A stretch of 64,000 nt of DNA. Source: Streptomyces hygroscopicus. Lineage in GTDB: Bacteria > Actinomycetota > Actinomycetes > Streptomycetales > Streptomycetaceae. Below are positions 1-12,106 of the stretch, one piece after another. The translations under genes and the position numbers were made by a program. The DNA is taken from positions 4,402,001 to 4,466,000 of the forward strand of contig CP018627.1 in the NCBI GenBank assembly GCA_002021875.1. Reading direction: 5' to 3'. The notes beneath the pieces are model-generated. The model made no database searches, was not told the origin of the DNA, and worked only from the letters and a program-made list of their open reading frames with translations. The first letter of the stretch is position 1, and the number at the start of each line of letters is the position of its first letter.

Positions 1-1
1 A

Positions 2-487
2 GCGACCCTGCTGATCCCGCTGGAGCTGGCCGCCGACACCATCTTCACCACCGGCCAGCAGGCGTGTTACGGCCCCTCCGGCGGCCCCGTGGCGGGCTCC
101 CTGCGCTCCATGGGGGTCACCGTGCTGTGCGGCGGCGATCTCGGCAGTCCGCTGCCCGGGGTCTCCCAGAACGGCGTCGGCACCCCGCTGGCGGCCGCCG
201 TGAGCTCCGCCACCCCCTGGCTGCTGCTCGCCGCGCATGTCGCGGTGGGTCTGATCGCCTCGGCCTGGCTGCGGCGCGGCGAGGCCGCCCTGAGCCGTCT
301 GCTGGCCTCCCTGGCCGCCTTCGCCTTCCGGCCGCTGCTGCTGGCCGTCGCGGTCCACGCCGCGGCCCTGCGGCCCCGCCGTCGCCCGGCCCCGCGATCC
401 GTACGGCCGGTGCGCCCGGCGCCGGCGCTCCCTCTCCTCGTGCACTCCGTGGTGCGTCGTGGACCGCCCTGCTCGGCCGCTGCCTGA
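2..487 (+). CDS. C-terminal part of a membrane protein (5' truncated)
   Basis: The frame is open at the window edge, so only about the last 161 residues are present. They hold two probable membrane segments, one rich in Leu/Ala/Val near LLLAAHVAVGLIASAWL and one near PLLLAVAVHAAAL, followed by an Arg/Pro-rich tail that should be cytoplasmic. Two cysteines (QQACYG and VLCGG) lie before the first of these segments. The next gene, 63 bp downstream on the same strand, is a membrane-anchored DsbA-like protein, so a shared envelope redox role is possible, but that is inference from position only. I do not recognise a family from this fragment. Confidence 0.6.
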   Translation, partial: ATLLIPLELAADTIFTTGQQACYGPSGGPVAGSLRSMGVTVLCGGDLGSPLPGVSQNGVGTPLAAAVSSATPWLLLAAHVAVGLIASAWLRRGEAALSRLLASLAAFAFRPLLLAVAVHAAALRPRRRPAPRSVRPVRPAPALPLLVHSVVRRGPPCSAAA

Positions 488-550
488 GCACAGCGATCCA
501 CACCCCCGTACGCCTCACTGACGACGCACACCCACGGAGATCGATCCATC

Positions 551-1378
551 ATGAGCAATCGCAACAACCAGCAGAACAAGCAGGCCGCGCGCGAACGGCT
601 GCGCGCCGAGCGTGAGCGCCAGGCCAAGAAGGACCGGACGCGGCGCCAGCTGTTCGTCGGCGGCGCGGTCGTCGCGGTCCTCGCGATAGCCGGCGGCATC
701 GGCTACGCCGTCACCAACATGGACTCGGACGACGCCAACCAGAAGTGGCGGGCGGCGGCCGAGAAGAAGACGTTCGCGAAGCCCGCCAACGCCACCGGCC
801 CCCAGGGCACGACGGTCGTCATCGGCGACAAGAAGGCCAAGAACACCCTGCACGTCTACGAGGACATGCGCTGCCCGGTCTGTGCCCAGTTCGAGAAGTT
901 CACCGGCCCGACCGTGCTCAAGGACATCAAGGACGGCACCTACAAGGCGCAGTTCACCATGGGCACCTTCCTCGACGACAACAAGCAGATGCCCGGCGCC
1001 GGCTCGAAGAACGCGCTGAGCGCGCTCGGCGCGGCCCTCAACGTCAGTCCGCAGGCGTTCCTGGACTACAAGGAGGCGCTGTACGCGCCGAAGAACCACC
1101 CGGAGGAGACCGATGACGCCTTCGCGAACGACCAGAAGCTGATCGACGTCGCCCAGCAGGTCAAGGAGCTGAAGGGCAACACGGCCTTCGAGAAGGCCGT
1201 GAAGAACGGCACCTACGACCGGTGGGCGCTGGCCATGTCCAAGTCGTTCAACGACACCAAGGACGTCGACGCCACCCCGGCCTTCAAGCTGAACGGGAAG
1301 AAGCTGCAGGTGGGCGAAAACCCGCCGATGACTCCGGAGCAGTTCACCCCGCTCGTCAAGCAGGGGCTCGAGAAGTAG
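551..1378 (+). CDS. Membrane-anchored DsbA/thioredoxin-fold protein
   Basis: A 275-residue protein with a strongly charged N-terminus (about residues 1-32, Arg/Lys/Gln-rich), a single membrane anchor (about 34-55) and an extracytoplasmic thioredoxin-fold domain. The active-site motif CPVC is at residues 108-111 in EDMRCPVCAQFEKF, and a probable cis-proline motif DATPAF lies near the C-terminus. This is the architecture of actinobacterial DsbA-like disulfide oxidoreductases (thioredoxin_4 type), which form or shuffle disulfides in exported proteins. The ATG start follows GGAGATCG at short spacing. No DsbB/VKOR partner is complete in the window. Confidence 0.85.
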   Translation: MSNRNNQQNKQAARERLRAERERQAKKDRTRRQLFVGGAVVAVLAIAGGIGYAVTNMDSDDANQKWRAAAEKKTFAKPANATGPQGTTVVIGDKKAKNTLHVYEDMRCPVCAQFEKFTGPTVLKDIKDGTYKAQFTMGTFLDDNKQMPGAGSKNALSALGAALNVSPQAFLDYKEALYAPKNHPEETDDAFANDQKLIDVAQQVKELKGNTAFEKAVKNGTYDRWALAMSKSFNDTKDVDATPAFKLNGKKLQVGENPPMTPEQFTPLVKQGLEK

Positions 1379-1571
1379 CGTCCGGCTCTTCCCGGCCGAG
1401 TCGGCGGGCGTGCCCCTGGGGCGCGCCCGCCGACGGCGTTGTGGCCCGGTGACGACGGCAGTGGCAGCGGTGACCCGGCAGCCGCGGTGGTGACCTCACG
1501 CCCACGACGGGGGTGACCTGGCGGCGACGGGTGGGCGAACATCCCCCAAGCCCCCTGTCCCCGCCCGCTAC

Positions 1572-3224
1572 TTGTCAGTAATGTCCTCGGCCGTGACCGA
1601 CCTCCACATCTCGCGCCGCAGCGCCGTCACGGCCGCGGCGGCTGCCGCCGCCCTGCTGCCCCTCGTCCCCGGACCCGCCGCCCACGCCGGTTCCGGGCCC
1701 GCCTTTCTGCACGGCATCGCCTCGGGTGACCCGCTGCCCGACGGGATCCTGCTGTGGACCCGTATCACGCCCGCCCCCGACGCCCTGCCCGGTTCGGGGC
1801 GCGGCCCGGCCATCGAGGTGACCTGGGAGGTCGCCGAGGACCGGGACTTCCGCTCGGTCGTCGCCCGCGGCACCGTCAAGGCCGCCGCCGGCACCGACCA
1901 CACCGTCAAGGCCGATGTGCGCGGGCTGCGGCCCGCCACCGACTACTTCTACCGCTTCGGCGTGGACGGCGGCGTCCGCTCCCCCGTGGGACGCACCCGC
2001 ACCACTCCCGCGCACGACGCCGCGGCCGACGGGGTCCGCTTCGGCGTGGTCTCCTGCGCCAACTGGGAGGCGGGCTGGTTCTCCCCGTACCGCCATCTGG
2101 CGGCCCGTACCGACCTGGACGCGGTGCTCCATCTCGGTGACTACATCTACGAGTACAAGAGCGGCGAATACCCGGAGGCGAAGGGCGTCGTCCGCCCGCA
2201 CGCCCCCACCCACGAGATCGTCACGCTCGCCGACTACCGCGTCCGGCACGGGAACTACAAGACCGACCCCGACGCCCAGGCGCTGCACGCCGCGCTCCCC
2301 CTGATCGCGATATGGGACGACCACGAGTTCGCCAACGACGCCTGGTCCGGCGGGGCGGAGAACCACACCCCCGGCGCCGAAGGGGCATGGGCCCAGCGGG
2401 TGGCCGCCGCCAAGCAGGCGTACTTCGAGTGGATGCCGGTGCGCCCCTCCACCCAGGGCACCACCTACCGGCGGCTGCGCTACGGCACCCTCGCCGATCT
2501 CCATCTGCTCGATCTGCGTTCGTTCCGCTCCCAGCAGGCGGCCACCGGCAGCGGCGATGTGGACGACCCGGAGCGCACCCTGACCGGCCGCGCCCAGCTC
2601 GACTGGCTGAAGTCGGGCCTGACCGCCTCGGACACCACCTGGCGGCTGGTGGGCAACTCGGTGATGATCTCACCGGTCGCCTTCGGGGCCCTCCCCGCCG
2701 AGCTGCTGGGCCCGCTCGCCGAGCTGCTGGGGCTGCCCAAGGGCGGCCTGGCCATCAACACCGACCAGTGGGACGGCTATACGGACGACCGGCGCGAACT
2801 GCTCGCCCACCTCACCGACCACGCGATCGGCAACACGGTCTTCCTCACCGGTGACATCCATATGGCGTGGGCCAACGACGTACCGGTGAAGGCCGCCACC
2901 TATCCGCTCTCCCGGTCGGCCGCGACCGAGTTCGTGGTCACCTCGGTCACCTCGGACAACCTCGACGATCTGCTCCATGTGGCACCGCACACGGTGTCCT
3001 TGGCCGCGGCGGCCGCGATCAGTGTCGCCAACCGCCATGTGAAGTGGGTGGACATGGACTCGCACGGCTACGGCGTGCTCGATGTCACTCCCCAGCGGGC
3101 CCAGATGGACTACTACACCGTCTCCGACAAGACCGATCGCAACGCCACGACCGCCTGGGCGCGGTCGTACCGCACCCAGGCGGGCAGCCAGCGGGTCGAG
3201 CGCGCCGACGCACCGGTGCGCTGA
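1572..3224 (+). CDS. phoD: PhoD-family alkaline phosphatase/phosphodiesterase, Tat-exported
   Basis: A 550-residue protein with a twin-arginine signal (SRRSAVT followed by an Ala/Leu-rich stretch ending PAAHA), so it should be exported folded. The mature part has an N-terminal PhoD domain ([20 protein letters not shown]) and then a metallophosphoesterase domain with [17 protein letters not shown] and [12 protein letters not shown], the metal-binding signatures of PhoD. The family hydrolyses phosphate mono- and diesters extracellularly using Fe/Ca. The first in-frame start is TTG at 1572; ATG at 1581 is equally possible and gives 547 residues. No Pho box is evident upstream. PhoD proteins are usually phosphate-starvation induced, which is family knowledge rather than something seen here. 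Confidence 0.88.
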   Translation: MSVMSSAVTDLHISRRSAVTAAAAAAALLPLVPGPAAHAGSGPAFLHGIASGDPLPDGILLWTRITPAPDALPGSGRGPAIEVTWEVAEDRDFRSVVARGTVKAAAGTDHTVKADVRGLRPATDYFYRFGVDGGVRSPVGRTRTTPAHDAAADGVRFGVVSCANWEAGWFSPYRHLAARTDLDAVLHLGDYIYEYKSGEYPEAKGVVRPHAPTHEIVTLADYRVRHGNYKTDPDAQALHAALPLIAIWDDHEFANDAWSGGAENHTPGAEGAWAQRVAAAKQAYFEWMPVRPSTQGTTYRRLRYGTLADLHLLDLRSFRSQQAATGSGDVDDPERTLTGRAQLDWLKSGLTASDTTWRLVGNSVMISPVAFGALPAELLGPLAELLGLPKGGLAINTDQWDGYTDDRRELLAHLTDHAIGNTVFLTGDIHMAWANDVPVKAATYPLSRSAATEFVVTSVTSDNLDDLLHVAPHTVSLAAAAAISVANRHVKWVDMDSHGYGVLDVTPQRAQMDYYTVSDKTDRNATTAWARSYRTQAGSQRVERADAPVR

Positions 3225-3268
3225 CGCACCCGTGCGCTGACGCGGCGGTTCACAGACGGTTCACGGGC

Positions 3269-3850
3269 TCAGAGGCCGGCCAGGAAGCCGAGCGCCACCC
3301 GCCAGGTGGCCTCGGCGGCCTCCTTGTCGTAGTCCGGCAGCTCGGGGTCGGTGAAGATGTGCCCGGCCCCGGCGTAGCGGAAGACCTCCACATCGGCACC
3401 GGCCCGCCGCATCCGCAGATACCAGGCATTGAGCCAGTCGTGTGGCTCGAACGGGTCGGGATCGGCCACATGCAGCTGCACCGGCAGCTCATCGACCGTG
3501 GTGTCGTCGGCGATGTCCGAGGTGCCGTGCAGCAGAAGCAGTCCGCGCGCCTTGTCGTCGGCCAGCGCCAGATTCTGCGCCAGCGCGCCGCCGAGCGAGA
3601 AGCCGGCGTAGACCAGCCCGCGGTCCGAGTACGGCGCGGCGGCGGTGATGGCCCGTTTCAGCAGCTCGTCGCGGCCGATCCGCTCCTTGATCACCATGCC
3701 GTCCTCGACGGTTTCGGCGGTCTGCCCCTCGTACAGGTCCGGCACGACCACCTCATGCCCGGCCGCACGCAGTCGGTCGGCCGCCTCCTGTACGGCGGGC
3801 CGCAGCCCGTACGCGGAGTGGAACAGAACAATCGTCGAGGTATCGGCCAC
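3269..3850 (-). CDS. Dienelactone hydrolase family protein
   Basis: A 193-residue alpha/beta hydrolase. The nucleophile elbow is GFSLGG, with Ser where classical dienelactone hydrolases have Cys. The acid is probably in VADPDPFEPHDW and the histidine in GAGHIFTD. It is predicted cytoplasmic, with no signal peptide. The GTG start at 3850 was chosen because GGAAAGGAAAG lies just upstream; a longer frame to 3913 has no ribosome site and a poor-quality N-terminus. Natural substrate is unknown for this subgroup. It is convergent with phoD, with only about 44 bp between. Confidence 0.8.
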   Translation of the reverse strand: MADTSTIVLFHSAYGLRPAVQEAADRLRAAGHEVVVPDLYEGQTAETVEDGMVIKERIGRDELLKRAITAAAPYSDRGLVYAGFSLGGALAQNLALADDKARGLLLLHGTSDIADDTTVDELPVQLHVADPDPFEPHDWLNAWYLRMRRAGADVEVFRYAGAGHIFTDPELPDYDKEAAEATWRVALGFLAGL

Positions 3851-3978
3851 CGCTGTCACTTTCCTTTCCGTGGATCGCCCCCTCCCATCGTGCCAGTCGC
3901 GGTCTGAGGACACCCGATCCGGGGAAGGCGGGACAGGACACCCGGAGTCTCCCTGAGGGAAGGATGAGGTAGGTGTCC

Positions 3979-5133
3979 ATGGAGGACGTACTGCGTCCGC
4001 TCGTCGTCATCGGCGGATCACTGGCCATCACGCTGTTCATCGGCTGGGCCGTCGACTGGCTGCTGCGGAGGGTCGATGCCCGGCACCCCGAGACCCCCTT
4101 GTGGGGCCATCTGCGCCGCTGCCGGCTTCCGCTGCAGGTGACCGTGTGCACGGCGCTGCTGAGCGGTTCGTACGACAAGACACGGGCGAGGGTCGTCCAG
4201 GAGCATGAGTCGGCGGTCGGCCGACTGCTCGCGCTGGTGCTGATCGCGGCCACGGCGTGGCTCGTGGTGCGGGTCTCGTCGGCCGTCGTGGAGTCCTCCT
4301 ACTTCCGCTACGCCTCCAGCGCGCACGACGCCGCGCGGGTGCGCCGGGTGCGCACCCAGGTGACGCTGATCCAGCGGGTGGTGGCCGCGATCGTCGGCGT
4401 GGTGGCGGTCTCCGCCATGCTGCTGACCTTCCCGGCGATGCGCACGGTCGGCACCTCCATGCTGGCCTCCGCCGGGATCCTCGGTGTGGTCGCCGGTGTC
4501 GCCGCCCAGTCCACGCTGGGAAACCTCTTCGCGGGGCTGCAGATCGCCTTCGGCGACATGGTGCGGATCGGCGACACGGTGGTGGTGGACGGCGAGTGGG
4601 GCACGGTCGAGGAGATCACGCTGACCTTCCTGTCCGTACGGACCTGGGACGAGCGCCGGATCACCATGCCGGTGTCGTACTTCACCAACAAACCGTTCGA
4701 GAACTGGTCGCGGGGCGGCACCCAGAAGGTGGCCACCGTCCTCTTCCACCTCGACCACACGGCGCCGATCGAGGAGATGCGGGAGCGGCTGCGCGAGATC
4801 GTGCAGAAGTCCCCGGCCTGGGACGGCCGGGACTGGAACCTGGTGGTGACGGACACCACCCCGAGCACCATCGTGGTGCGGGCGCTCATCACGGCGCGGG
4901 ACCCGGACGACGCCTGGACCGTGCGCTGTGAGGTGCGCGAGAAGATGATCACGTGGCTGCGGGACGCCCACCCCCACGCCCTGCCGCGCATCGCCACCGC
5001 CCCGGCGGCCCAGCCCCCGCCGGCAGGGCTGGAGCGCGAGCGGGGCCGTGAGTTCCACGACCGCCACGGCAGTCAGGACCGTCTCGCCCGCTTCGAGGAC
5101 GGGCTCCGTAAGGACGCCCCGCATACACGGTGA
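3979..5133 (+). CDS. MscS-family mechanosensitive ion channel
   Basis: A 384-residue inner-membrane protein with an N-terminal helix, a second pair of helices around LLALVLIAATAWLVVRV, and the pore-lining region rich in Gly/Ala (SMLASAGILGVVAGVAAQSTLGNLFAGLQIAF). The conserved MscS beta domain follows (MVRIGDTVVVDGEWGTVEEITLTF...PVSYFTNKPFENWSR). MscS channels open under membrane tension to release solutes on hypo-osmotic shock. GAGG at 3966-3969 is 9 nt from the ATG at 3979, so I prefer that over the GTG at 3973. The C-terminal tail is charged and Pro-rich. Confidence 0.85.
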   Translation: MEDVLRPLVVIGGSLAITLFIGWAVDWLLRRVDARHPETPLWGHLRRCRLPLQVTVCTALLSGSYDKTRARVVQEHESAVGRLLALVLIAATAWLVVRVSSAVVESSYFRYASSAHDAARVRRVRTQVTLIQRVVAAIVGVVAVSAMLLTFPAMRTVGTSMLASAGILGVVAGVAAQSTLGNLFAGLQIAFGDMVRIGDTVVVDGEWGTVEEITLTFLSVRTWDERRITMPVSYFTNKPFENWSRGGTQKVATVLFHLDHTAPIEEMRERLREIVQKSPAWDGRDWNLVVTDTTPSTIVVRALITARDPDDAWTVRCEVREKMITWLRDAHPHALPRIATAPAAQPPPAGLERERGREFHDRHGSQDRLARFEDGLRKDAPHTR

Positions 5134-5149
5134 GGGCACCGTCGGACCG

Positions 5150-5614
5150 CTACAACGGCCGTCGCATCGCGCGGTGGGGGATGCCGCTGCCCTCGTCGAA
5201 CTCGGGGCCGAACGCCTCGTAGCCCAGCCGTTCGTAGAAGCCGAGCGCATGGGTCTGGGACTCCAGATAGACCTCGGCCAGGCCGCGCCGGTGGGCCTCC
5301 GCCTCGACGGCCCGGACCAGGTCGGCCCCCAGCCCCGTGCCCCGCGCGACCTTGGCCACCGCGAGGCGGCCGAGAACGGCGGTGGTGGCGCCGTCGACAC
5401 CGGCGTGGGCGTACTTCTTGTCCGCGGCGGCGCCGTGCAGAAAGCGCGCGGTGCCCACCGGGCGGCCCGCGCCGTCGGTGGCCAGGAGGTGGACGGCGTG
5501 CGCGTCGTACGCGTCCATCTCCTCCTCCTCGGGGATCCGCTGCTCCACCACGAAGACCTCCCGGCGGACCGCGAAGCAGCCGGACAGATCCCCGTCGGCC
5601 ACAACCTCGATCAC
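5150..5614 (-). CDS. GNAT family N-acetyltransferase
   Basis: A 154-residue single-domain GNAT enzyme. Strand pattern and motif A are clear: VGTARF, then [27 protein letters not shown] holding the acetyl-CoA pyrophosphate loop (RGTGLG), and [16 protein letters not shown]. It resembles the ElaA-like subgroup ([12 protein letters not shown] near the N-terminus). The GTG start at 5614 overlaps the rluD stop by 4 bp (GTGA), implying translational coupling. Substrate unknown. A longer open frame exists upstream but runs inside rluD in another frame. Confidence 0.85.
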   Translation of the reverse strand: MIEVVADGDLSGCFAVRREVFVVEQRIPEEEEMDAYDAHAVHLLATDGAGRPVGTARFLHGAAADKKYAHAGVDGATTAVLGRLAVAKVARGTGLGADLVRAVEAEAHRRGLAEVYLESQTHALGFYERLGYEAFGPEFDEGSGIPHRAMRRPL

Positions 5615-6552
5615 GCGCTCTCGGCCTTCACGATGTCCAGCGCCCCGCGCAGATCGTCGGGGTAGGCGCTCTCGAACTCGACCCACTCGCCGTGCGCGGG
5701 GTGCTCGAAGCCGAGCCGCATGGCGTGCAGCCACTGCCGGGTCAGCTTCAGCCGCTTGGCGAGCGTCGGGTCCGCACCGTAGGTGAGGTCGCCGACGCAG
5801 GGGTGGCGGTGGGCCGCCATATGCACCCGGATCTGGTGAGTGCGGCCGGTCTCCAGCTTGATGTCCAGCAGGCTCGCGGCCCGGAACGCCTCGATGAGGT
5901 CGTAGTGGGTGACGCTCGGCTTGCCGTCCGCCGTCACCGCCCACTTGTAGTCGTGCTGCGGATGGCGCCCGATCGGGGCGTCGATGGTGCCGCTCAGCGG
6001 GTCCGGGTGGCCCTGGACCAGCGCGTGGTAGCGCTTGTCCACGGTGCGCTCGCGGAAGGCCTGCTTGAGCACGGAGTACGCGAGCTCGGACTTGGCGACG
6101 ACCATGAGCCCGGAGGTGCCGACGTCCAGCCGGTGCACGATGCCCTGGCGCTCGGCGGCGCCCGAGGTGGAGACGCGGAAGCCGGCGGCCGCGAGCCCGC
6201 CGATCACGGTGGGGCCGGTCCAGCCGGGGCTGGGGTGGGCGGCGACGCCGACCGGCTTGGAGACGACCACGATGTCCTCGTCGTCGTGCACGATCTCCAT
6301 GCCCTCGACGGGTTCGGCCACAACCCGCACCGGCGGCGCGGCCTGCGGCAACTCGACCTCGAGCCAGGCACCCCCGGAGACCCGGTCGGACTTCCCGGCC
6401 ACGGCGCCGTCGAGCTGCACCTTTCCGGCGGCGGCCAGCTCGGCCGCCTTGGTCCGGGAGAAGCCGAACATGCGGGCGATCGCGGCGTCGACGCGCTCGC
6501 CCTCCAGACCGTCCGGTACGGGCAGGGTGCGGATCTCGGGAATCGTACTCAC
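5611..6552 (-). CDS. rluD: RluD-type 23S rRNA pseudouridine synthase
   Basis: A 313-residue RluA/RluD-family enzyme: an S4 RNA-binding domain (about residues 15-75, [27 protein letters not shown]) followed by the catalytic domain. The catalytic Asp lies in [18 protein letters not shown], and downstream family motifs [22 protein letters not shown] and VGDLTYG are intact. By family it isomerises uridines in helix 69 of 23S rRNA. It follows lspA in the order also seen in E. coli relatives and many Gram-positives, and is coupled to the GNAT gene. GTG at 6552 ([11 protein letters not shown]) matches family N-termini better than GTG at 6579. Confidence 0.9.
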   Translation of the reverse strand: MSTIPEIRTLPVPDGLEGERVDAAIARMFGFSRTKAAELAAAGKVQLDGAVAGKSDRVSGGAWLEVELPQAAPPVRVVAEPVEGMEIVHDDEDIVVVSKPVGVAAHPSPGWTGPTVIGGLAAAGFRVSTSGAAERQGIVHRLDVGTSGLMVVAKSELAYSVLKQAFRERTVDKRYHALVQGHPDPLSGTIDAPIGRHPQHDYKWAVTADGKPSVTHYDLIEAFRAASLLDIKLETGRTHQIRVHMAAHRHPCVGDLTYGADPTLAKRLKLTRQWLHAMRLGFEHPAHGEWVEFESAYPDDLRGALDIVKAESA

Positions 6553-6619
6553 CCGACGAGTATGCCGGACCGGAAGCACCGGTTCGTACGCCCGTCGGAT
6601 ACCGGCCGCCCGGCTCTCG

Positions 6620-7207
6620 TCAGTCCTTGTGGACCGTGCCGTCCGGGTCCAGACCGCGGAAGGACAGGATCACGATCAGGAAGCCGCCGCACACGATGGC
6701 CGAGTCGGCGAGGTTGAAGACCGCGAAGTGGGAGGGCGCGATGAAGTCCACGACCGCTCCCTGGAAGTCTCCGGGCGCCCGGAAGATCCGGTCGGTGAGA
6801 TTGCCGAAGGCGCCGCCGAGCAGCAGACCGAGCGCGATGGCCCAGGGCAGGCTGTGGAGCTTACGGGCCAGCCGCGCGATCACCACGATGACGCCGACCG
6901 CGATCACCGTGAAGACGATGGTCATGGCCTCGCCGAAGCCGAAGGCCGCGCCCCGGTTGCGGATCACCTCGAACTGCAGCCAGGTGCCGATCACCTCGAC
7001 CGGAGCGTGGTGCTCCAGCTTCGCGACCACGGCCAGCTTGCTGACCAGATCGATCAGATAGGCCAGCGCCGCGACCGTAAGGAGCACGCCGACGTGCCGC
7101 TTCCCCCTGCCCGCCGCGGCCTCATCGGCTCCGGCAGCGCTGGGCCCGGCACCCTCCTCTGCCTTCCCCGCATCCGGCGTACCGATGGCCTGCTCCGCCT
7201 CTGTCAC
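6620..7207 (-). CDS. lspA: Lipoprotein signal peptidase (signal peptidase II)
   Basis: A 195-residue membrane aspartic protease that removes signal peptides from prolipoproteins after diacylglyceryl transfer. Four membrane segments are visible. The conserved RNRGAAFGF motif and the two catalytic aspartates, in [13 protein letters not shown] and FNLADSAI, are present. An extra N-terminal hydrophilic region of about 35 residues (Glu/Ala/Gly-rich) precedes the first helix, which is common in actinobacteria. It is first in the probable lspA-rluD-GNAT group, with a 67 bp gap to rluD. Confidence 0.93.
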   Translation of the reverse strand: MTEAEQAIGTPDAGKAEEGAGPSAAGADEAAAGRGKRHVGVLLTVAALAYLIDLVSKLAVVAKLEHHAPVEVIGTWLQFEVIRNRGAAFGFGEAMTIVFTVIAVGVIVVIARLARKLHSLPWAIALGLLLGGAFGNLTDRIFRAPGDFQGAVVDFIAPSHFAVFNLADSAIVCGGFLIVILSFRGLDPDGTVHKD

Positions 7208-7278
7208 GTGAGTCCCTCAACTCGTCCGGGCCAGTCTCCCCCTGTGAGGGACGAGGGTACGGCACATGCGTACGGGCG

Positions 7279-8115
7279 TCAGCGCCGCTCCTGGCGCTGC
7301 TTGCACTCGACGCACAGCGTGGCCCTGGGGAACGCCTGCATCCGGGCCTTGCCGATCGGATCGCCGCAGTTCTCGCACAGCCCGTAGGTCGCGGTGTCCA
7401 GCCGCTCCAGGGCCCGCTCGGTCTGCAGCAGCATCTCCCGGGCGTTTCCGGCCAGGGCCATCTCATGCTCGCGGGTGATGTTCTTGGTGCCGGTGTCGGC
7501 CTGGTCGTCGCCGGCGCCGTCGCCGGAGTCGCGCATCAGCCCGGTGATCGCCTGCTCGGAAGCGAGGATCTCGGCGCGCAGCCGTCCGGCCTCGGTCAGC
7601 AGCCCGGCGCGCGCCTCGTCCACCTCCTCGGCGGACCAGGGATCCTCGCCCGGGCGCACCGCGAGCTCGCTGGGGTCGGCGGGCGCGCCCGCCGCACGGG
7701 CCTTGGGCAAGGGGGATGCGGTCGTCGTGGCCTTCTTGTCGGTCGGCGCACCACCCGGAGTCTTCTTCGCAACCACTTTCCTGGCTCCCGTCTTCTTCGC
7801 GGGCACCGCCTTGTCGGCGGGCGCGGCCTTCCTGGCCGTGGTCCTACCGCCCGTGGCCCCGGCCACGGTCTCCCCGGCCGCGCCCTCCTCGGCCGGCGCG
7901 ACCGTCTCGGCGGATGCGTGCTTCCTGGTGGGCGTCTCCGAGCTCTTCCTCGGGGCGCTCTTCCTGGCCGCCTTGGCGGCGCCTTGCGCGGCGGCTCCGG
8001 CGGGCGCCGCGGTCTTGTTGTTGACGGCCTTCTTGCCCGAGGCGCTGTTCTTGCCGGGCGCGGCCTTCGTCGCCTTCGCCGTGCTCTTCTGCACAGCGGT
8101 CTTTCTCGCCACCAT
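7279..8115 (-). CDS. TraR/DksA-type zinc-finger protein with Lys/Ala-rich N-terminus
   Basis: A 278-residue protein. Residues about 1-145 are low-complexity Lys/Ala/Pro/Thr (PAKKT-like repeats resembling histone-H1-type tails). The C-terminal half is a DksA/TraR coiled coil (RAGLLTEAGRLRAEILASEQAI...) with a four-Cys zinc site: CENC at 247-250 and CVEC at 268-271. DksA proteins enter the RNA polymerase secondary channel; whether this one does is not known. The ATG at 8115 follows GAAGGGG at 8 nt. The open frame extends upstream to 8562, but that part overlaps the intergenic region and ileS leader and is not protein-like. Confidence 0.85.
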   Translation of the reverse strand: MVARKTAVQKSTAKATKAAPGKNSASGKKAVNNKTAAPAGAAAQGAAKAARKSAPRKSSETPTRKHASAETVAPAEEGAAGETVAGATGGRTTARKAAPADKAVPAKKTGARKVVAKKTPGGAPTDKKATTTASPLPKARAAGAPADPSELAVRPGEDPWSAEEVDEARAGLLTEAGRLRAEILASEQAITGLMRDSGDGAGDDQADTGTKNITREHEMALAGNAREMLLQTERALERLDTATYGLCENCGDPIGKARMQAFPRATLCVECKQRQERR

Positions 8116-8436
8116 GGCCGCGGCCCCTTCACATATTGTGATCTTGCGCGCGAATCGTTCCGGAACGATAAATCGACTCCGGGCGGGCGGCAACGGGGCA
8201 CGCCGCCCGATTCGCCCGGCTTGCCCGTACGACAACCCGGTCCCCACCTTTGTGCCCCACCCCGCGCCCGGTAATCCGTCCGGAATCCGGTACCCGACGG
8301 TGACCCAACGTGACGACCGCGACCACGACACCCCGCGTATCGCCATTCGGGTCAATCCCCGGAGCCGGCCGTCCCCCACTCGGCGCAGGGCCATATTCGG
8401 TCGGCCCCGGTCCCCCGGGCGCCGTACACTGGGGCG
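8116..8436. other. Divergent intergenic region with a 16-bp palindrome
   Basis: This gap separates the minus-strand DksA-type gene from the ileS leader. A perfect palindrome, ATCGTTCCGGAACGAT, lies at 8154-8169, about 40 bp upstream of the DksA-type start, and is a candidate operator. A -10-like TACACT for ileS is at 8425-8430. The rest shows nothing I can name. Confidence 0.55.
8425..8430 (+). promoter_or_regulatory. Candidate ileS -10 element
   Basis: TACACT lies 6-7 nt before the first conserved bases of the T-box leader, giving a transcription start near 8437. The -35 is poor (no clear TTGAC at 16-18 nt), as is common in Streptomyces. Confidence 0.45.
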
Positions 8437-8700
8437 CAGCGAGAGGCGTGGATGGGGACGAGTAGCGTCGTAGGCGGCCCAGAGCGACCCGGGGACGGTG
8501 TGAGCCCGGGGGCGAGCGCGATGTGAAGGATCACCCCGGAGCCGCCGGAAGAACGCCCGCACTGGGTCAGTAGAACCGGCATCGCGATCCCAATGAGGGG
8601 GCCGGGAGCCGACCAGCTACCGGTCAAGGAGGGTGGTACCGCGGGAGCGCACGGCTCTCGTCCCTCCGACGGAAACGGAAGAGCACGTGTCCGCCGGAGG
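8437..8700 (+). promoter_or_regulatory. T-box riboswitch (isoleucine) in the ileS leader
   Basis: The leader has the T-box features in order. A GACGAGTAG-like start is followed by Stem I with GGTGTGAG. The specifier loop GTGAAGGATCACC carries AUC (Ile) at 8530-8532, followed by the usual purine. The T-box bulge core GGGTGGTACCGCGG starts at 8631, with UGGU at 8634-8637 complementary to an ACCA tRNA end. GGAGGG (8628-8633) can pair with CCCTCC (8662-8667) around it. Uncharged tRNA-Ile should stabilise the antisequestrator and raise ileS expression. I see no U-run terminator, so control of the ribosome site (GGAGG at 8696-8700) seems more likely than transcription termination, as described for actinobacterial ileS T-boxes. 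Confidence 0.9.
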
Positions 8701-8713
8701 AAGAAGAGCCCCG

Positions 8714-11851
<3,138 letters not shown>

Positions 11852-11886
11852 CGCTCCGGCGGGGGTTCTGTTCCCCTCTTCCCGAA

Positions 11887-11918
11887 CGCCGGACGGGCTG
11901 ATTTCAGCCCGTCCGGCG
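11887..11918. repeat. Palindromic repeat element downstream of ileS
   Basis: A perfect inverted repeat with arms CGCCGGACGGGCTG and CAGCCCGTCCGGCG and a 4-nt loop, followed by GATTGAGGACCGGGGTCCGGGGCGGAGCCCC. From general experience of Streptomyces genomes, this compound motif recurs downstream of many genes. It can act as a terminator or mRNA stabiliser. Confidence 0.7.
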
Positions 11919-12029
11919 ATTGAGGACCGGGGTCCGGGGCGGAGCCCCACGCGCGGCGGAGCCGCATATCGACAGGAGCCGGGAAAGGGCGGGTAGGGGA
12001 AAGCCTCCGGCACCCCACCCGCACAGCAA

Positions 12030-12072
12030 AGGGCCGGGCCCGGGAGCTCAGTGCTCCCGGGCCCGGCCCTTG
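12030..12072. terminator. Bidirectional terminator between ileS and divIVA
   Basis: A 19-bp perfect hairpin (arms 12030-12048 and 12054-12072, loop TCAGT), starting AAGGGCC and ending GGCCCTT. It sits between convergent genes and should end transcription in both directions. Confidence 0.8.
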
Positions 12073-12106
12073 TGATTGCCGAACGCTCCGCGCTAAACGG
12101 CCCGCG

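Noticed and set aside
8116..8562. Long N-terminal extension of the DksA-type protein
   Set aside because: Runs through the intergenic palindrome and the ileS leader; the ATG at 8115 has a good ribosome site.
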